Positions 1 to 11,529 are shown, counted from the first letter of the stretch. The stretch is 64,000 nt of DNA from Dendrolimus kikuchii (GCA_019925095.2 CM034392.1:19076387-19140386), one strand, 5' to 3'. Notes: generated by a model from the letters alone, not told the origin. Program-made: numbers and translations.

Positions 1-383
1 GAAAAGTGTGTTATGGAATCGATTCAGGCCGGCGATCGAACGTCTGCGTCGAATCAGTGTATAGAAGTGAAGGAGGTGGTAGTGGAAGAGGCACCGACAG
101 CAGTGAGCTCGGAGCCGGTGGGGCGTCCGCCGGTGGCGCCGCTCGCCGTGTGCGAGGACATCGGCGTGGACGAGGAGAACGTAGACAAAGTGCCTTCGGC
201 GCCTCTGCCGCTGCAGAGGGTCTCGGGGGAGCCCCGGGTGGTGTCCGAGTCCGACGCGACGAAAACTATTGCTCATAGGGATGAACTGACGTCGGTGTCC
301 GAATCCGATATTGTTAGGCGCGATAGTAGGGGCGGCGTGCGCGAGCGCAAGCAGAGGAACGACATATGTCCCTGGGAGGACGA
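1..383 (+). CDS. 3' part of a coding exon ending in an ICPWED motif (possible GPR158-like receptor tail)
   Basis: The frame is open from the left edge (codons start at base 1) to a consensus donor, GA|GTAAGTA, at 383/384, which leaves phase 2. A Met codon lies at base 13, but the frame is open before it, so the true start is unknown. The peptide is low-complexity and rich in V, E, S, P and R. It ends in a basic stretch (RERKQR) followed by N-D-I-C-P-W-E-D-E. Cys-Pro-Trp-Glu motifs mark the intracellular tails of the orphan receptors GPR158 and GPR179, so an insect homologue is my best guess. No transmembrane segment is in the window to confirm it. The base composition is visibly more GC-rich than that of the Kelch exons downstream. 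Alternatively this is an upstream exon of the Kelch gene, since the phase fits the exon at 32702. Confidence 0.55.
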
Positions 384-1647
384 GTAAGTACTGCCCGTGA
401 CATTAGTTGTGCATCACGCGTGAGTGCTTGGACGGTGATATGACATCCATCCCATCGGATTGCTGCTTGCGGTTCATTTCTGTTTGATATTTGTTATTTT
501 TGGCAGCCTACTACTGCATGGCAATACGGTACTAAATCTTTTTTATCAATATAATTTTTGAAATATTTAGTATTTCCTAATTATTACTTTATACACTAGA
601 ATTAGCATTTTTACTAAATGCATTTTGTGACTTTATATTAATTTTAATATTTATTTCCTAGTTGATATCACCGTAAGTTTTACCAATAGTATTGTAGAAC
701 GTATATGTAATAAAACTAGATATGGCTTTTTCATAACTATTGTATTATTTTATTTTTGTTTTCACGCACATCGCTCCGATTTGGGTTTTTATTCAACAAG
801 AGATTGGTGAAAGTTGCTTTGTTTTGGTACGTTTGAATACAAAGATTAAATGAACGTAATCAAGTTGTACTACCAAAAGTAGTTTCCAGTAGTAATTAGA
901 AAGTCAATAAATTTAAAACTGCAAAACCAAAAATGATTTGATGATACATTATTTGCAATCAGTTTAATATGCTGGCTGAGCCTCTCTTTTGCTTATTACA
1001 CCTCTTATATCATCGCTATCAAGCTATTAAAGTCCATTACTAGGTCTAGAACTCTCTTAATGCACTCCACTTATTTATGAAATCTCGCCTCAAAATGCAA
1101 CACGTCTAAGTAGACAATTCATTATCTTTATCCATTTATAATACTCTACCTATAGGATGTCGAGTATTGCTGGTTTTATCTTATAAGTGGTTAAAAATTA
1201 ACATAAACTCCATAGTCCATACAAGAAATATCAATTTTCTACCAATAAATAAGAAGCCAAAAGAATGAATAGTAAGATATAGCCGGTAAAACTCGTGGTA
1301 GAATCCTGGGAACATGCATCTCTAAGATATTTGCCGTATTGTGTATATTGTTACGGCTACCATCTGCTGACCGTGATAGAAATTGTCTTAAGGTAGGTCA
1401 AGTACCTATTAGTTATTGTTCTAAGGTTTTCAGTAATAAAACGTGAAAAAACAAGAAAAGGAAGACCTGTGGCGCTATCTCTTATGTAGGGTGTAAAAGC
1501 TTTTCAGATTTATCGCGCGCAAAAGGTTTGACGGTGATCATCGTTCCCGTTTGCTATGAGCGCCACTCGCGCTCATTTAGTTATTAGTCTAATAATAAAT
1601 AGACTAGCGTGGGTCCGGTCGTACGAAGTGTGCCTGTGTGAGGTGTG
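384..1647. other. Intron or intergenic AT-rich DNA, no gene seen
   Basis: This follows the splice donor at 384. I see no sustained ORF and no recognisable repeat. A patch around 1460-1620 (GGCGCTATCT ... GAGCGCCACTCGCGC) loosely resembles 42780-42880 and may be old repeat DNA. Confidence 0.5.
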
Positions 1648-2261
1648 ATCATCGGCAGGGTTGGGCAGTATTTGAAATACTTGTAATTGAAATACGTAAT
1701 TGAAATACAAATACGTATTTTGTATTTGTATTTCAATTACTTTTTAAAAATGTAATTTGTAATTAGTATTTCAAATACCTGACGCTGAGGTATTTTGTAA
1801 TTAGTATTTCAAATACTTATGGTTGCAAAATACATTTCACAAAATACATTTAGCTACCTTATTAATGGGTGTGTTCTTCAGAAAATAGCGCTCGATAGCT
1901 TTCATAAGCAAAATGGTGACCGCTAAATATTAGGTACATTCTGCAGTACTGGCCATTTAAAATAAATATTTTTGTTTGGCTAAGATATATAATTTCAAAT
2001 TAATTTTACTTTGAAAACACGAAATTCTTTTTTAAAAATTTGTCATTTATTTATTGATAAGTGTTATGTTTTCTTCGCATTTGAATCTTTTTTGTCATCA
2101 TGGATAGTTAAAAATTCGAGTAATTATGGAATAAGAGTACCGTCGTGGCAGCAACGCGGCAAGAGCGACAAGCAACATCAACGACCTTTATGAGCGAACA
2201 CTACAATGAACGCACCACTTGTTATTGGTTTGCCCGCTTCCATTCTGGAAATTTCGATCTT

Positions 2262-2380
2262 TTTTTTATAGCTGGAGTACAGCAGACAGGCTGACGGCCC
2301 ACCTGATGGAAAGCGGTTACTGTCGCTTATGGACGTTTGCAACACCAGAGATTTCATCAACCCGCTGCCAGCCTCGAAGA
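2262..2380 (+). repeat. SINE-like dispersed repeat fragment
   Basis: It contains the family hallmark (GCAGACAGGCTGACGG, then CCACCTGATGGAAAGCGGT) also seen at 17505, 26330, 41060, 41215, 42050, 44645 and 48190. It is truncated where the LINE begins. Confidence 0.6.
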
Positions 2381-2384
2381 AATT

Positions 2385-4850
2385 TTATGACACCCTTTTT
2401 GAAAAAGGTTCTACAGAACCGTTGCGTACATGAGCGAAGCGGCTTAAAGAAGTGGAGGTGAAATCCCAACACATGGCGAGCGGTTCGATGGTAGAAAGAG
2501 GACGAATACACCATTCTATACAGTTCTTCCGAATACTCCTCGTTATACAGTCAGTACAATACGTAGAGAGAAGCGAAGTCTCTCATAAGGCCAAGCCTAT
2601 CTAGACCATCTGTGAGTGTGGGATCATCAACAACGTGAATGGCTCGACGTTGAATACAGTCTAGGGGATCGAGTTGGTAGCCAGGTGCTCCAGCCCAAAA
2701 GTGTGAGCAGTACTCCATATGCGGGCTCACCTGGGTTTTACAAAGCACAAAGCGTTGCCGCGGTGTGAAATACTGCTTGGACCGGTTTAACATTCCCAGC
2801 TTCTTAGAGGCAAGTTTTGCCTTGCCTTCAAGATGGCCCCTGAACATCGTTCGCGATGTCAACACTGAGGATCCCAATACTCTTGGTGGTGGTAAGGGGA
2901 GTTCCTTGGAACTGAACCGATTGATCGAATGGAGTTTTTTTTGGCAGAGAATACGTAGAACTATGTCTTCTTGGGGTTGAAATGGACAAGGTTTTGTCTC
3001 CCCCATTCAGAGACTCACTCTAAGGAATACTCCACTTCAGATACAAATCTAACCCAACTTTCCTCCATAAATGATCGAGGGAAGTTTGCACGACCAGAGT
3101 ACTGCGCATCGCCTGTGCTGTCATCCGCATTGGAATGAATGTTGCGAATAGACAACATATCATTGATTTGTAAGATGAACAACGTTAGCGATAGCACACA
3201 ACCCTGGGGCACACCAGCGTTGATGGGCTTGAAACTTGAGCAACAACCGTCGACAACGACTTGAATGCTGCGCTCATCAAAAAAGCGGGATATCCAGGTG
3301 CAAGGCCCTTCGGGTATCCCAAACGATGGCCGCTCCGATAGAAGAGCCCTGTACCAGACCCGGTCGAAGGCCTTAGCAATATCTAGAATTCTAGACTAAC
3401 TGCCAGTGCTTCCCCTTTGCTCTCAATGGCTTCAGCCCAACGGTGGGTTAGGTAAACCAAGAGATCCCGAACTGAGCGACCGTGGCGGAAGCCGTATTGC
3501 CGATCGTTTAGCAGCTGGGAATCTTCGAGGTAACACAAGAGCTGCGCGTTGATAATACGCTCCATCACCATTGAGAGCAAAAAGGTTATTGCTATAGGCC
3601 TATTCGACGTGTCTGTTACGTCCCCTTTTTTGGGGACAACGTGCACATGGGCAATCTTACACGAAGCGAGGACACAACCCTTGTAGTAAGAGAGAGTGAA
3701 AAGTCGGGCAAGGACTGGCTGGGGACAGATCAGCTAAACACGTCTGCAGCACAATGGCGGGAATGCTATCAGGGCCAGAAGACTTTTTGACGTCGAGGGA
3801 GAGGAGAGCACATCGGACTGCTTTTTGAGTAAAGCGCACCTCCGACATTCTAGAGTCACATTCAGGGATTGTAGGTGGAATTTCTCCTATGTCTCAAGAG
3901 TTGAATTGGCCGCAAAGATTTCATCCAGAAGATTGACTTTATCTTTGGCGGCGTGTACAAGACGGTCGTGTACTGTGCGCAGAGGTGGAAGAGACGCCCG
4001 ACAAAAGTTTCCTTGGACAGCTTTGGTGAGGGCCCAAAAAGCTCTAGTCCCAGAAGAGTAGCTAGAGAGGCGCTCACCAATTCTGTCGATGTGATCGAAT
4101 TTTGCTCTTGCGAGCTGTTTTTTGAGGGACCTGGGGGCGGCATTGTATCACTTTTTCAGGTCAGAGGAACTTGGAGCCTGACGAGCCCGTGCTGCAGTCC
4201 AGGCTGAATAAGCCTGTTTCTTTAGCTTTACAGCTTCACTGCTGTACTTATTGAACCATTGTGGTTTACTCGTACCACCGATGACCACCACAGTTGAGTA
4301 TCGGCGATCCAGTCTGTGCTCGGATCAGATGCTTCCGACGAGAAACATAACTGCCTCCATGGGTAGGATGCATAGAATTCACAGAGTCCATCCCAATCTG
4401 CTGACCTGTATCACCACACTTTCCTTCGTCCAGCGGGACGAGTTCGATCGGGAATAGGAAGGGGCACCACCAAAGATACCAGACAATGATCAGAGGTTCC
4501 CAGTGGAGCACTGAAGGAGATCTGGTAGTTCTCCAGAAGATCCAACAAAGAAGACTCATGATCCTCTCTATCCGGTATTCGGGTAAACTCCGTAATCACC
4601 TGAGTGACTCCATTGGCGAGAGCAAATTCGTAGGCAGTAATCACTGACAGATCAGTTCTCGGGGAACCCAACGACTCAGCGTAATGAGCATTAAAATTCT
4701 CGAGTATGACTACCTCTGCAAAAGGATACTGCCCAAAAACTTTGTCGGTCACCTCATGAACGAGTTCAAAAAAGCGAGTTGTTTCAGTCCTTGTGTATTG
4801 CCTGCCATGGGACCGATATAATCACGCATAGATCCGGGTGGAACCACCAA
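2385..4850 (-). mobile_element. Decayed CR1/jockey-like LINE (endonuclease plus reverse transcriptase)
   Basis: Read on the minus strand the domains run in the normal LINE order. The endonuclease C-terminal part is at 4752-4411, with NFNAH and the SDH motif (TSDHCLVS). The RT finger and palm are at 3848-3383 (VVPKKGD, NRPIAI, LNDRQYGFRHGRS). A disrupted YADD-like site (HSNADDST) lies near 3140, and the C-terminal part (HMEYCSHFWAGAP) is at 3006-2551. Reading frames break repeatedly, so it is dead. The same family supplied the fragments at 13863-14250, 14416-14685 and probably 29075-29420. Confidence 0.8.
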
Positions 4851-5326
4851 AATCTACGCGTACCTACAAGATGGAAATGGCGACGAATTGTGAAGCTTGC
4901 CACCACCTCTGTCATGAGGACCACGACCACTCTGCCAAGAGTGTGACGACGGAGAAGAAGAAGAACAAGATGGAAATATCCCTATCTTCAAGGCCGTGGA
5001 GATTAGAAGAAAAAAAATATATATTAGGTTAACTTATTTCAGAAAAAACGGCAGTTACATAGGCAAGGACCTAATAATAATTATTATTTGATTTTTTGTG
5101 AGTATTTTATTTACATAAACTAACACCTGACGGTATTTTGTAATTTGTATTTTGTATTTGTATTTTAAATACATATAGTTGAAACGCTGTATTTTGTATT
5201 TTATATTTCAAATACCCGACTTAAAAGTATTTTGTATTTCGTATTTTAAATACATGCGAGACAGTATTTTGTAATTTGTATTTCAATTAAAGGAAACCAT
5301 GTATTTTGCCCAGCCCTGATCATCGG

Positions 5327-6478
5327 CAAAACTGCGCGCGACTTGTACATTCCTTACGAGACGACTGTCCTTCTAGTATTCTTTAGCCGTAGAATTACAT
5401 TTCTAATACAGATAAAGCCTTAAATCTTCAGGCTTTATCTGCATAGCTGAAGGGAACGTTTATTATTAGAATAAAAAATAACTGAAACAAAATAAATTCA
5501 GTGATTTGAGTAAACTATTGCTGAGTTGGTCGCTTAGTCCAAATTGTCGGCGTTTAATGTTTACGTTTAGTTGGCCTTTAAATTCCGTTGGATGCGTTTT
5601 CGGATTCCAAGGACATACAGCAACGAAATGGAATGCTGGGGTGGTTTAGTTAGTAAGACCGGGCATGTTATCAGGATTGCAATACTACGCTACTATTACC
5701 CTCGTGACGTTTTAAGATGACCTCAAATTATAAAGTTTAGTGGACTCGATTAGCGCTAACTACATAATTCATAGTGAAACATGCATATCAGAATCTGCTA
5801 TTATATAATTACCTGAGCCATTAATTAATTCTCATTGAATTAAGGAAGTATAGAAAAATGATAATAGATAACACGCTAATCTTGTAAAGTGTTTCACATT
5901 CTTTATCAATCATGTCATCGTTAGATTAATTTAATGAGTAATTTAATTCTCAATCAATATGGCACCTGGCTCAAGACGAGAGTTAAAATTGTTAATGCAT
6001 TTACACTTTGGTATTTTATTTTCAGGGCTTCCTGCGAAAGCGACGCGCCGTTTGTTAAAACTTATGCCACGCTCGGTTACTTATAATTTTTGTAGAATGT
6101 TTGGAACAAATATTTAATTTTCTAACTTAGAACTTTAGTTAAAATTAGATAACATACATTATTATTATATTTTAAATTAAAAATTATTATTAACATATTA
6201 GAAAATCTTTGTTTTATTTAATTCTATTCGCCGACTGAACGAACAAATAAAGCAGTTAATATTTAACTATTAGTAATAAAACTATGTCTATTTTTTTAAA
6301 TTTAATATTCATTTAGAAACCATTAAAATCACACACAATAAAATAAACTAAAACACACAAAATGTATTCGAACATGCTGCTGTCTTCAATATAAAGACAT
6401 GAGAATTCTTCCAATTTTGCAAACCTTAAAACCTAGTCAAATCTTAACAACGTTAAAGCTTATTGTAAATATGTTGGC
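5327..6478. other. AT-rich DNA downstream of the first peptide gene
   Basis: No coding potential is seen. It holds one short perfect hairpin (5409-5441) and the presumed 3' flank of the minus-strand gene ending at 6479. Confidence 0.5.
5409..5441. repeat. Perfect 12-bp hairpin
   Basis: CAGATAAAGCCT and its exact reverse complement AGGCTTTATCTG are separated by 9 bases. Function is unknown and it may be chance in AT-rich DNA. Confidence 0.5.
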
Positions 6479-6697
6479 TTAGTTAAAAACTTCTCGGCAA
6501 ACTCCATCTGACCCCATTTGGTAGCCAGCCGGGCAATTTGCAGGAGCTGTTATCATATTCCTCATTGTCACTTGGCTTGTAGTCGTCGATGAAGTTTCCT
6601 CCGGAGTGGTCACTTCTTCGGTATTCTCTGGTTCTTTGGCAGCCGCTTTAACATCATCGACTTCATCGGGAAAGACAACACGGTCGGTATCGGCCAT
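6479..6697 (-). CDS. Small CREV-family protein, copy A (72 aa, no visible signal peptide)
   Basis: Read leftward, this is a complete 72-codon ORF in a single exon whose 5' edge (6700) follows a good acceptor (TTGTTTTAG|AAAATGG). The N-terminus is acidic (M-A-D-T-D-R-V-V-F-P-D-E), the middle is rich in E, T and S, and the C-terminus carries ANCPAGYQMG then G-V-C-R-E-V-F-N. The two cysteines suggest one disulfide. The same two-Cys C-terminal block ends the genes at 28673 and 62544. The initiating ATG sits four bases into the exon, where the secreted paralogue continues from a signal-peptide exon. Either this copy lost its signal peptide or an upstream coding exon escaped me. A candidate non-coding first exon with TATA box lies at 9297-9400. 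I do not recognise a named family. Confidence 0.65.
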   Translation of the reverse strand: MADTDRVVFPDEVDDVKAAAKEPENTEEVTTPEETSSTTTSQVTMRNMITAPANCPAGYQMGSDGVCREVFN

Positions 6698-7199
6698 TTT
6701 CTAAAACAATAAATAAACAATGGACATAGGAAAATATTGCTTCACAACTATGACGCGAGTGCATTTATGATTGATTGTATTGATGAACGTGTCTACTAAT
6801 AACTATAGATAAAATAATTTAAAGGTAAAAAGCGTGTGCGCAGAATCGGGGTAAAGAATATTAGGAATTCAGGAATGACAATCGTTCAGTAAAAATATAA
6901 CTGAAAAATCTAAATCCTACATTCCTACTGATAATCAAAGAGCGCTAGCGAGCTATTCTTATTTAGTTTTTGATCTAAATAGCACCGCTAAATGTTTCAA
7001 TCAACTTCCGATTATCTAAACCATATTTTTATGGTCATTCTACATCCTCAAGATAGCTTATCACGATATTCTCGTGACAACACGAGAACCCTTCTGACGT
7101 TTTGATTTCTCCTTTCTTGCGTTTTCTCGAGAATATAGAGCGCATATTAGATCAAATTAGTCAATAACTCATTTAATCAATTTAATTTTTATTCCATAC

Positions 7200-7510
7200 T
7201 AGCAGATGCCCGCGACTTCGTCCGCGTGGTGCGGTTTTTTTAAATATCTCACGGGAACTCTTTAATTTTTCCAGATCAAAAGTATCCTTTATGTTGATCA
7301 GGGATATAAGCTACCACCATACAATATTTCATTTAAATCGGTCCCGTCGTTTCGGAGATTAGCAAGTACAAACAGACAGATAAACAGAGAAACAAAAAAA
7401 TTAAAAAAAAGTCTATTAGTTCTATTTCACTTCTTGCATCCCCCTGATTAGGTTTTTATCATTTTTTTTCATTGTACAAAAATTCGACCTCTACAGTTTT
7501 ATTATATGTA
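7200..7510. repeat. Dispersed repeat (GCCCGCGACTTCGTCCGCG type)
   Basis: This is the common degenerate tail containing 'gcccgcgacttcgtccgcg', 'atcggtcc' and 'acagacagat' words. Related copies lie at 37790-38000 and 55510-55770. Confidence 0.55.
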
Positions 7511-7536
7511 TAGATTTTACATATAGTATACGAACT

Positions 7537-7660
7537 ACGAGTTGTCTGGAAGAGATCGCTTCTTAGCGATAAGACCGCCCATTGTGCACATTTAGAATAT
7601 TTTTTAGGCTATAAGTTTTTCTGTTTTCTGTAATGGTGTACTATAAAGTGTTATCTATCT
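7537..7660 (+). repeat. Dispersed repeat 3' tail
   Basis: The words 'gttgtctggaagagatcgc', 'gataagaccgcccattgtgc' and 'aataaagtgttatct'-like recur at 63243-63360. An inverted fragment lies at 49765-49800. Confidence 0.6.
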
Positions 7661-8394
7661 ATCTTTGTTTCGATGTAATTATGATCTGGATACTCTCGAA
7701 TTAACATCTATAGATATCAATCAATTAAATTTGAAATAGAGAGAAGAATAACAAAATTCCTTTCTCTGAATATGCCAGCTCAATGTTTCTCTGTATATTC
7801 GCAACCGTGTCTAATTCAATTGAATTACAAATTATAATATCATTGTGAAGGTCAAAAGATAACAAATTATAGTAAGTGTAAGTGGTTACGAACACATTTT
7901 TTCTAAGAAAATAAATTTGGTAATCCCAAACTATACCGGATGTATTGTAAGAATAGGTAACCATGCTATGACAATCTATAAAAATCATTACCGTATAGTA
8001 AATATATAGGTATAAAACTATAAATAAATAACGAGTAATAACTACTTGCCGTTATGATGTCACTATAAATTGTATTAATGATCACTAAAATGGTAAATGA
8101 CGTAATAATAATTGGCAGACAAACACACATTGTAGATACTTTATCCCTAAGCAAGTTACGCTTGTGTTATGGGTAATAATAAACAATGGACCTCTCTGGG
8201 GCCGATCTCAGACTCCCAGATGATAGTTTAGTAAATAAAAGAAAGAACGCTTACAAAATTTACCATGCGAGGATTCGAATCCGAAGCCTCCGCCTTCTGT
8301 TGAACTAGGGAGGCAAAGAACGCAAATGCCTTTTGAGTTTGTGAAAATCTTTCTATTTATAATATTAAAAAATTCTGAACATACATACATACAG

Positions 8395-8860
8395 GTGTAC
8401 ATTGAAGCTATTTAAAAAAAACAACTGGAATACACTACATAAACGATGGAGAACACGACGCAATTTTTGTCTTTTGTTAGGGATTCACCTAAATCTACTC
8501 GGCGATTTCGATGAGATTTTCGCTGATCGACCGCAAATTCTTAGACTTAAAATTTGCGCTACTTTTTATTCTGTTCCCAGGATGGGGGAATTTTTCTGAG
8601 AATAATTTAAAATGATTGAATGATAGAAAAAAAAAATTGTATTTCAATGTGATTTTTTCATCGATCGATAGCAAATTTTATGTAATAAAATGTGTGATAC
8701 TTTTTATCCCGGGAATCCCTTGGAAATTTTCCCGGAAGCAGTTTGAAGTTGTTCGGTTGCATAAAAATTGGATTTTTCCGATACAGATTACACTAAAACA
8801 ATAGCTTACACTATTTTTTTTATGCTGTGATACTTTTTGTCGCGGAAATTTCAAGTCAAG
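8395..8860 (+). repeat. Dispersed repeat, two degenerate modules
   Basis: 'ACATTGAAGCTATTTAAA ... ACTGGAATA ... ATGGAGAACACGA' and the following 'CGATCGATAGCAAATTTTATG' words recur at 24975-25190 and 51725-52240. Confidence 0.6.
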
Positions 8861-9296
8861 CGTAGAAGAAGTTGCGAGAATATCCTAGTTAAATATAAAC
8901 TTTCTGCATCCACTATTGTTAAAACAAACCAAAAGTACCTAAGTAGATAGAAAATATCTACACCACATATTAAAAGTGGAAGTAAGTTTCTGTTTCGACT
9001 TTAATGAGTCTTGCCTGTTTTTTGTATGAATTTTAGCGTTTGTATGTAATTAGGAGGCCCGAGATCAATGTAGTGGACGCTGAGTATAATTTTTGACCCG
9101 GCTAAAAATTCCTATAAATAATTGGAATGGAAAATGCAGATATCTTCGCCACTAAGCTACCACGACTTAATTATAATATCGCAAAGACAGTTCACTTAAT
9201 AAATTTAGTAATCACTGTGTCAAAATCAACTTAAATAAACAATTAAAAATCCATAATATAAATGAATTTACAGACTAATAGAAAGAAATAACTTAC

Positions 9297-9372
9297 AATC
9301 CAACTTTTAAAAGTGTGCACAAAAGCTTTTATAGACGCGTGGCTCAGTAGAAGCTTAATAGTTGAGTGATGC
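9297..9372 (-). other. Putative non-coding first exon of peptide gene A
   Basis: On the minus strand a consensus donor (ATT|GTAAGTTATT) ends a segment conserved at 15517-15590 and 26077-26150, with TATA boxes upstream of two of the three. It contains no ATG, so I treat it as 5' untranslated sequence. Its splicing to the exon at 6700 is inferred. Confidence 0.45.
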
Positions 9373-9393
9373 CACTACAAGCCTGGTATCTGG

Positions 9394-9400
9394 TTATATA
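9394..9400 (-). promoter_or_regulatory. TATA box (TATATAA) of peptide gene A
   Basis: CTGTATATAACCAG on the minus strand is conserved with 26166-26172 and placed about 25-30 bases before the presumed transcript start. A second conserved word, GGGAGATAT/GGGAGATAC (GATA-like, weakly kappaB-like), lies about 30 bases farther upstream in all three paralogous promoters. Confidence 0.45.
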
Positions 9401-10778
9401 CAGACAACGTACAATTCACCACTACTCTGATATCTCCCCTACGTACACACTGACGTTTTCATGAATCACCGATTAAATTCCTTTGAAACTGTAAATCTGC
9501 TATCAATTTTCCATTTACAATGTTTCCTTCAATGCTTTATCGCGTATATTGGAAGGCGCACCCCGAACTATGAGTAACTTTTACTACCGATTCGCAAATT
9601 GCGTTACTTCCGAAAATTGTTTACTTGGAAAATTCATGTTAATCCCTTATCTACCAGGATTTTCCTATTAGCGAACAGTTTATAGGGATTACATATTATC
9701 TTAAACACATAACAAAGCATAATTATTGTAGTATATTAGAGATATTAGAATAACATTTTTATTGTAATCAGGAAAATTGGAATTTAAAAGTAGTTTTATT
9801 TTTATTCGCGACTAAGTGATGAAAAACAAAAACTTTTACAAAAAATTGGGAAGATTAAAATCTATGTTCGTTTACTGTTAGATATTTTGACTAAGTTTAT
9901 TATCTATATATTGAAGAAATCTTAAAAAAATAAACTAGTAAGATCAATATTTAATTGAAACAATATGTAGCATAAAATTTGGAATAAAATAATTATAAAC
10001 TAGGCTTAAGTTACAAAATGTAGGTTTTAAAATAGGATATTAGGCCATTATTATCATCTTTGTTTACAGTGGTATAATTGAAGGGCTGGTGTCGACCACG
10101 CCGCTGCTGCGCCGCTGGCCGCCACCACATTGTTTTTACATCAGTATTACATTGATGGCCACAAAGACCAGAAGTGTCATATATCGAATAAGTCTAATTT
10201 AAAAAAGAACCAGAAGCTAGCCTTATCAATAAGTTCATCCTATTTTAACAAAAAGAGAAATTTATAAAATTCAGTATATTTTTGAAGACTTACGAAAAGG
10301 ATCATAAATTACGTGATTATCTTCGAATGAATACTAGGAAAAAAACAAGACAGAATAGTAGTGCGGCGGCGGTGTTAAGTACACAAGTGTTTCAGGTGAT
10401 TGAATGCAGCGGTTATTCCTATTACACAAACTTCAGTAAATCAGACAACCGTTAATAATATACATAAACAATTATAACGTATTTCAACATTTCATGGCAA
10501 CCTTCGAAATGACCTGAGCAGACGTTGTTCACCATGTAAGTTTATCTATAATGTTTGGATACAGTATTAGTTTTAAGATATCGTCTTTTGTTTTCCAACA
10601 AATATGGCTGTATTATATATACTTTTTACGTCATCTTATATTTTCATTCGCAACTTACATCCTTGGTTAAAGTTACATGTTACATAAACAGCGTGGAGCA
10701 GTGACGTTCAATAAAAAAATATGTAGTTTACATAAAGCGGGGTACCAGAATCACCGCCATATATGTTTTATCATCTCT

Positions 10779-11193
10779 CTGATTCGCTCAAAATAACGTT
10801 ACAATAAACACTTCCAAATAAGCTCACCAAATATATATATAGTGTTTATTGTTGGTATATTGGTTCGGGCATGTGGAAAGAATGCATGATGAAAGAATGA
10901 CTAAACAGATATACAATGCAAAAGTGGATGGATGCAGAAGTCGTGGAAGGCCACGACACACCTTCCATGATCAAATTGATCGTGTACTAGCAGAAGGTGA
11001 TGTCAGGAGCCTTAAGAACAGACGAGCTTGCATGACAAGAGTTATGAATGTCAAAGAGGCAAGTGAGGTGTGTAAGAATAAGCCTAAATGGCACTCTGTT
11101 GTTCGTGCCTACCCCGCAAGGGAACTGGCGTGAAGTTATGTATGTATGTATGTATGTATGTTTATTGTAACATTATTTTCTTGAGCGAATCAG
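10779..11193. mobile_element. Foldback (palindromic) element interrupted by an RTE copy
   Basis: The left arm 10779-10812 (CTGATTCGCTCA ... ACAATAAACACT) matches the reverse complement of 10841-10852 joined to 11169-11193, with a 3-base indel and one substitution. The arms are about 34-37 bp with a 28-base loop. The RTE insertion at 10853-11158 splits the right arm. Confidence 0.75.
10853..11158 (+). mobile_element. RTE-clade LINE 3' end (5'-truncated) with 10-bp target duplication
   Basis: It encodes the C-terminal part of an RTE reverse transcriptase protein: FGHVERM, then a conserved [13 protein letters not shown] stretch, ending at a stop right before a (TATG)n tail. The target duplication TGTTTATTGT occupies 10843-10852 and 11159-11168. 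Confidence 0.88.
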
Positions 11194-11487
11194 ATCTGAA
11201 TTATTATTCTAAAATTAAAAATCGAATAAGATAATTCTGTAGTTTCGGAGTAAGTTTCTTTAAAAACTGCGTGAGAGTGTCTTTAATAATAATACAAAAA
11301 AGTTATACTGAAGCAGCTACTTTTTGCTTTAACCAGCCTTCAAACTAAGATGAAAAACTTCCAAGTTCACAACTTTAGCATTTTAAAAAATTTCCCGACT
11401 AGTACACATAATTAGAACTATATTTTAATGTAATAAAACTACGTTTTAACGGTTTTAAGCGCGGTAAATTTTATTTGATTTTGGTTT

Positions 11488-11529
11488 TTCCGACGTTTCG
11501 GCCACTTTTCAGTGGCCGTGATCACGGAA
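11488..11529 (-). ncRNA. Hammerhead-ribozyme-like motif in Penelope repeat (left arm)
   Basis: Read on the minus strand: stem I UUCC, core GUGAUCA, stem II GGCCACU/AGUGGCC with GAAA loop, GAAA box, cleavage triplet GUC, stem I' GGAA. The order matches a hammerhead with a minimal stem III. The usual CUGAUGA is GUGAUCA, i.e. positions 3 and 8 exchanged. One extra C sits before stem II in this copy. Confidence 0.55.

Larger units (their letters stand above)
1656..5318. mobile_element. hAT-type non-autonomous element with 8-bp target duplication
   Basis: The left end reads CAGGGTTGGGCA. The right end, reverse-complemented, reads CAGGGCTGGGCA. Both are flanked by the identical octamer ATCATCGG (1648-1655 and 5319-5326), the 8-bp signature of the hAT superfamily. 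Subterminal regions (1660-1840 and 5120-5310) are built of many degenerate GTATTTTGTATTT / AAATAC words. No transposase is visible. The interior is occupied by a SINE-like piece (2262-2380) and a decayed LINE (about 2385-4850), so the length was increased by later insertions. Confidence 0.85.
6701..9296 (-). other. Putative intron of peptide gene A, holding dispersed repeats
   Basis: It is bounded by an acceptor at 6701 and a donor at 9296 (minus strand GTAAGTTATT). Several old lepidopteran repeats lie inside (7200-7510, 7537-7660, 8180-8310, 8395-8860). Parts, such as 7900-7990, match the equivalent intron of unit D near 24180-24240. Confidence 0.5.

Noticed and set aside
7966..8154. Hydrophobic minus-strand ORF as the missing signal peptide of copy A
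   Set aside because: No donor site in a usable phase, and the sequence is not conserved in unit D.
10081..10140. GC-rich patch as a coding exon
   Set aside because: No frame with splice sites. Related GC-rich patches in units B and D are diverged and non-coding.
11140..11160. Short regular repeats as CRISPR or telomere
   Set aside because: (TATG)n/(CATA)n tracts are the 3' tails of RTE copies.
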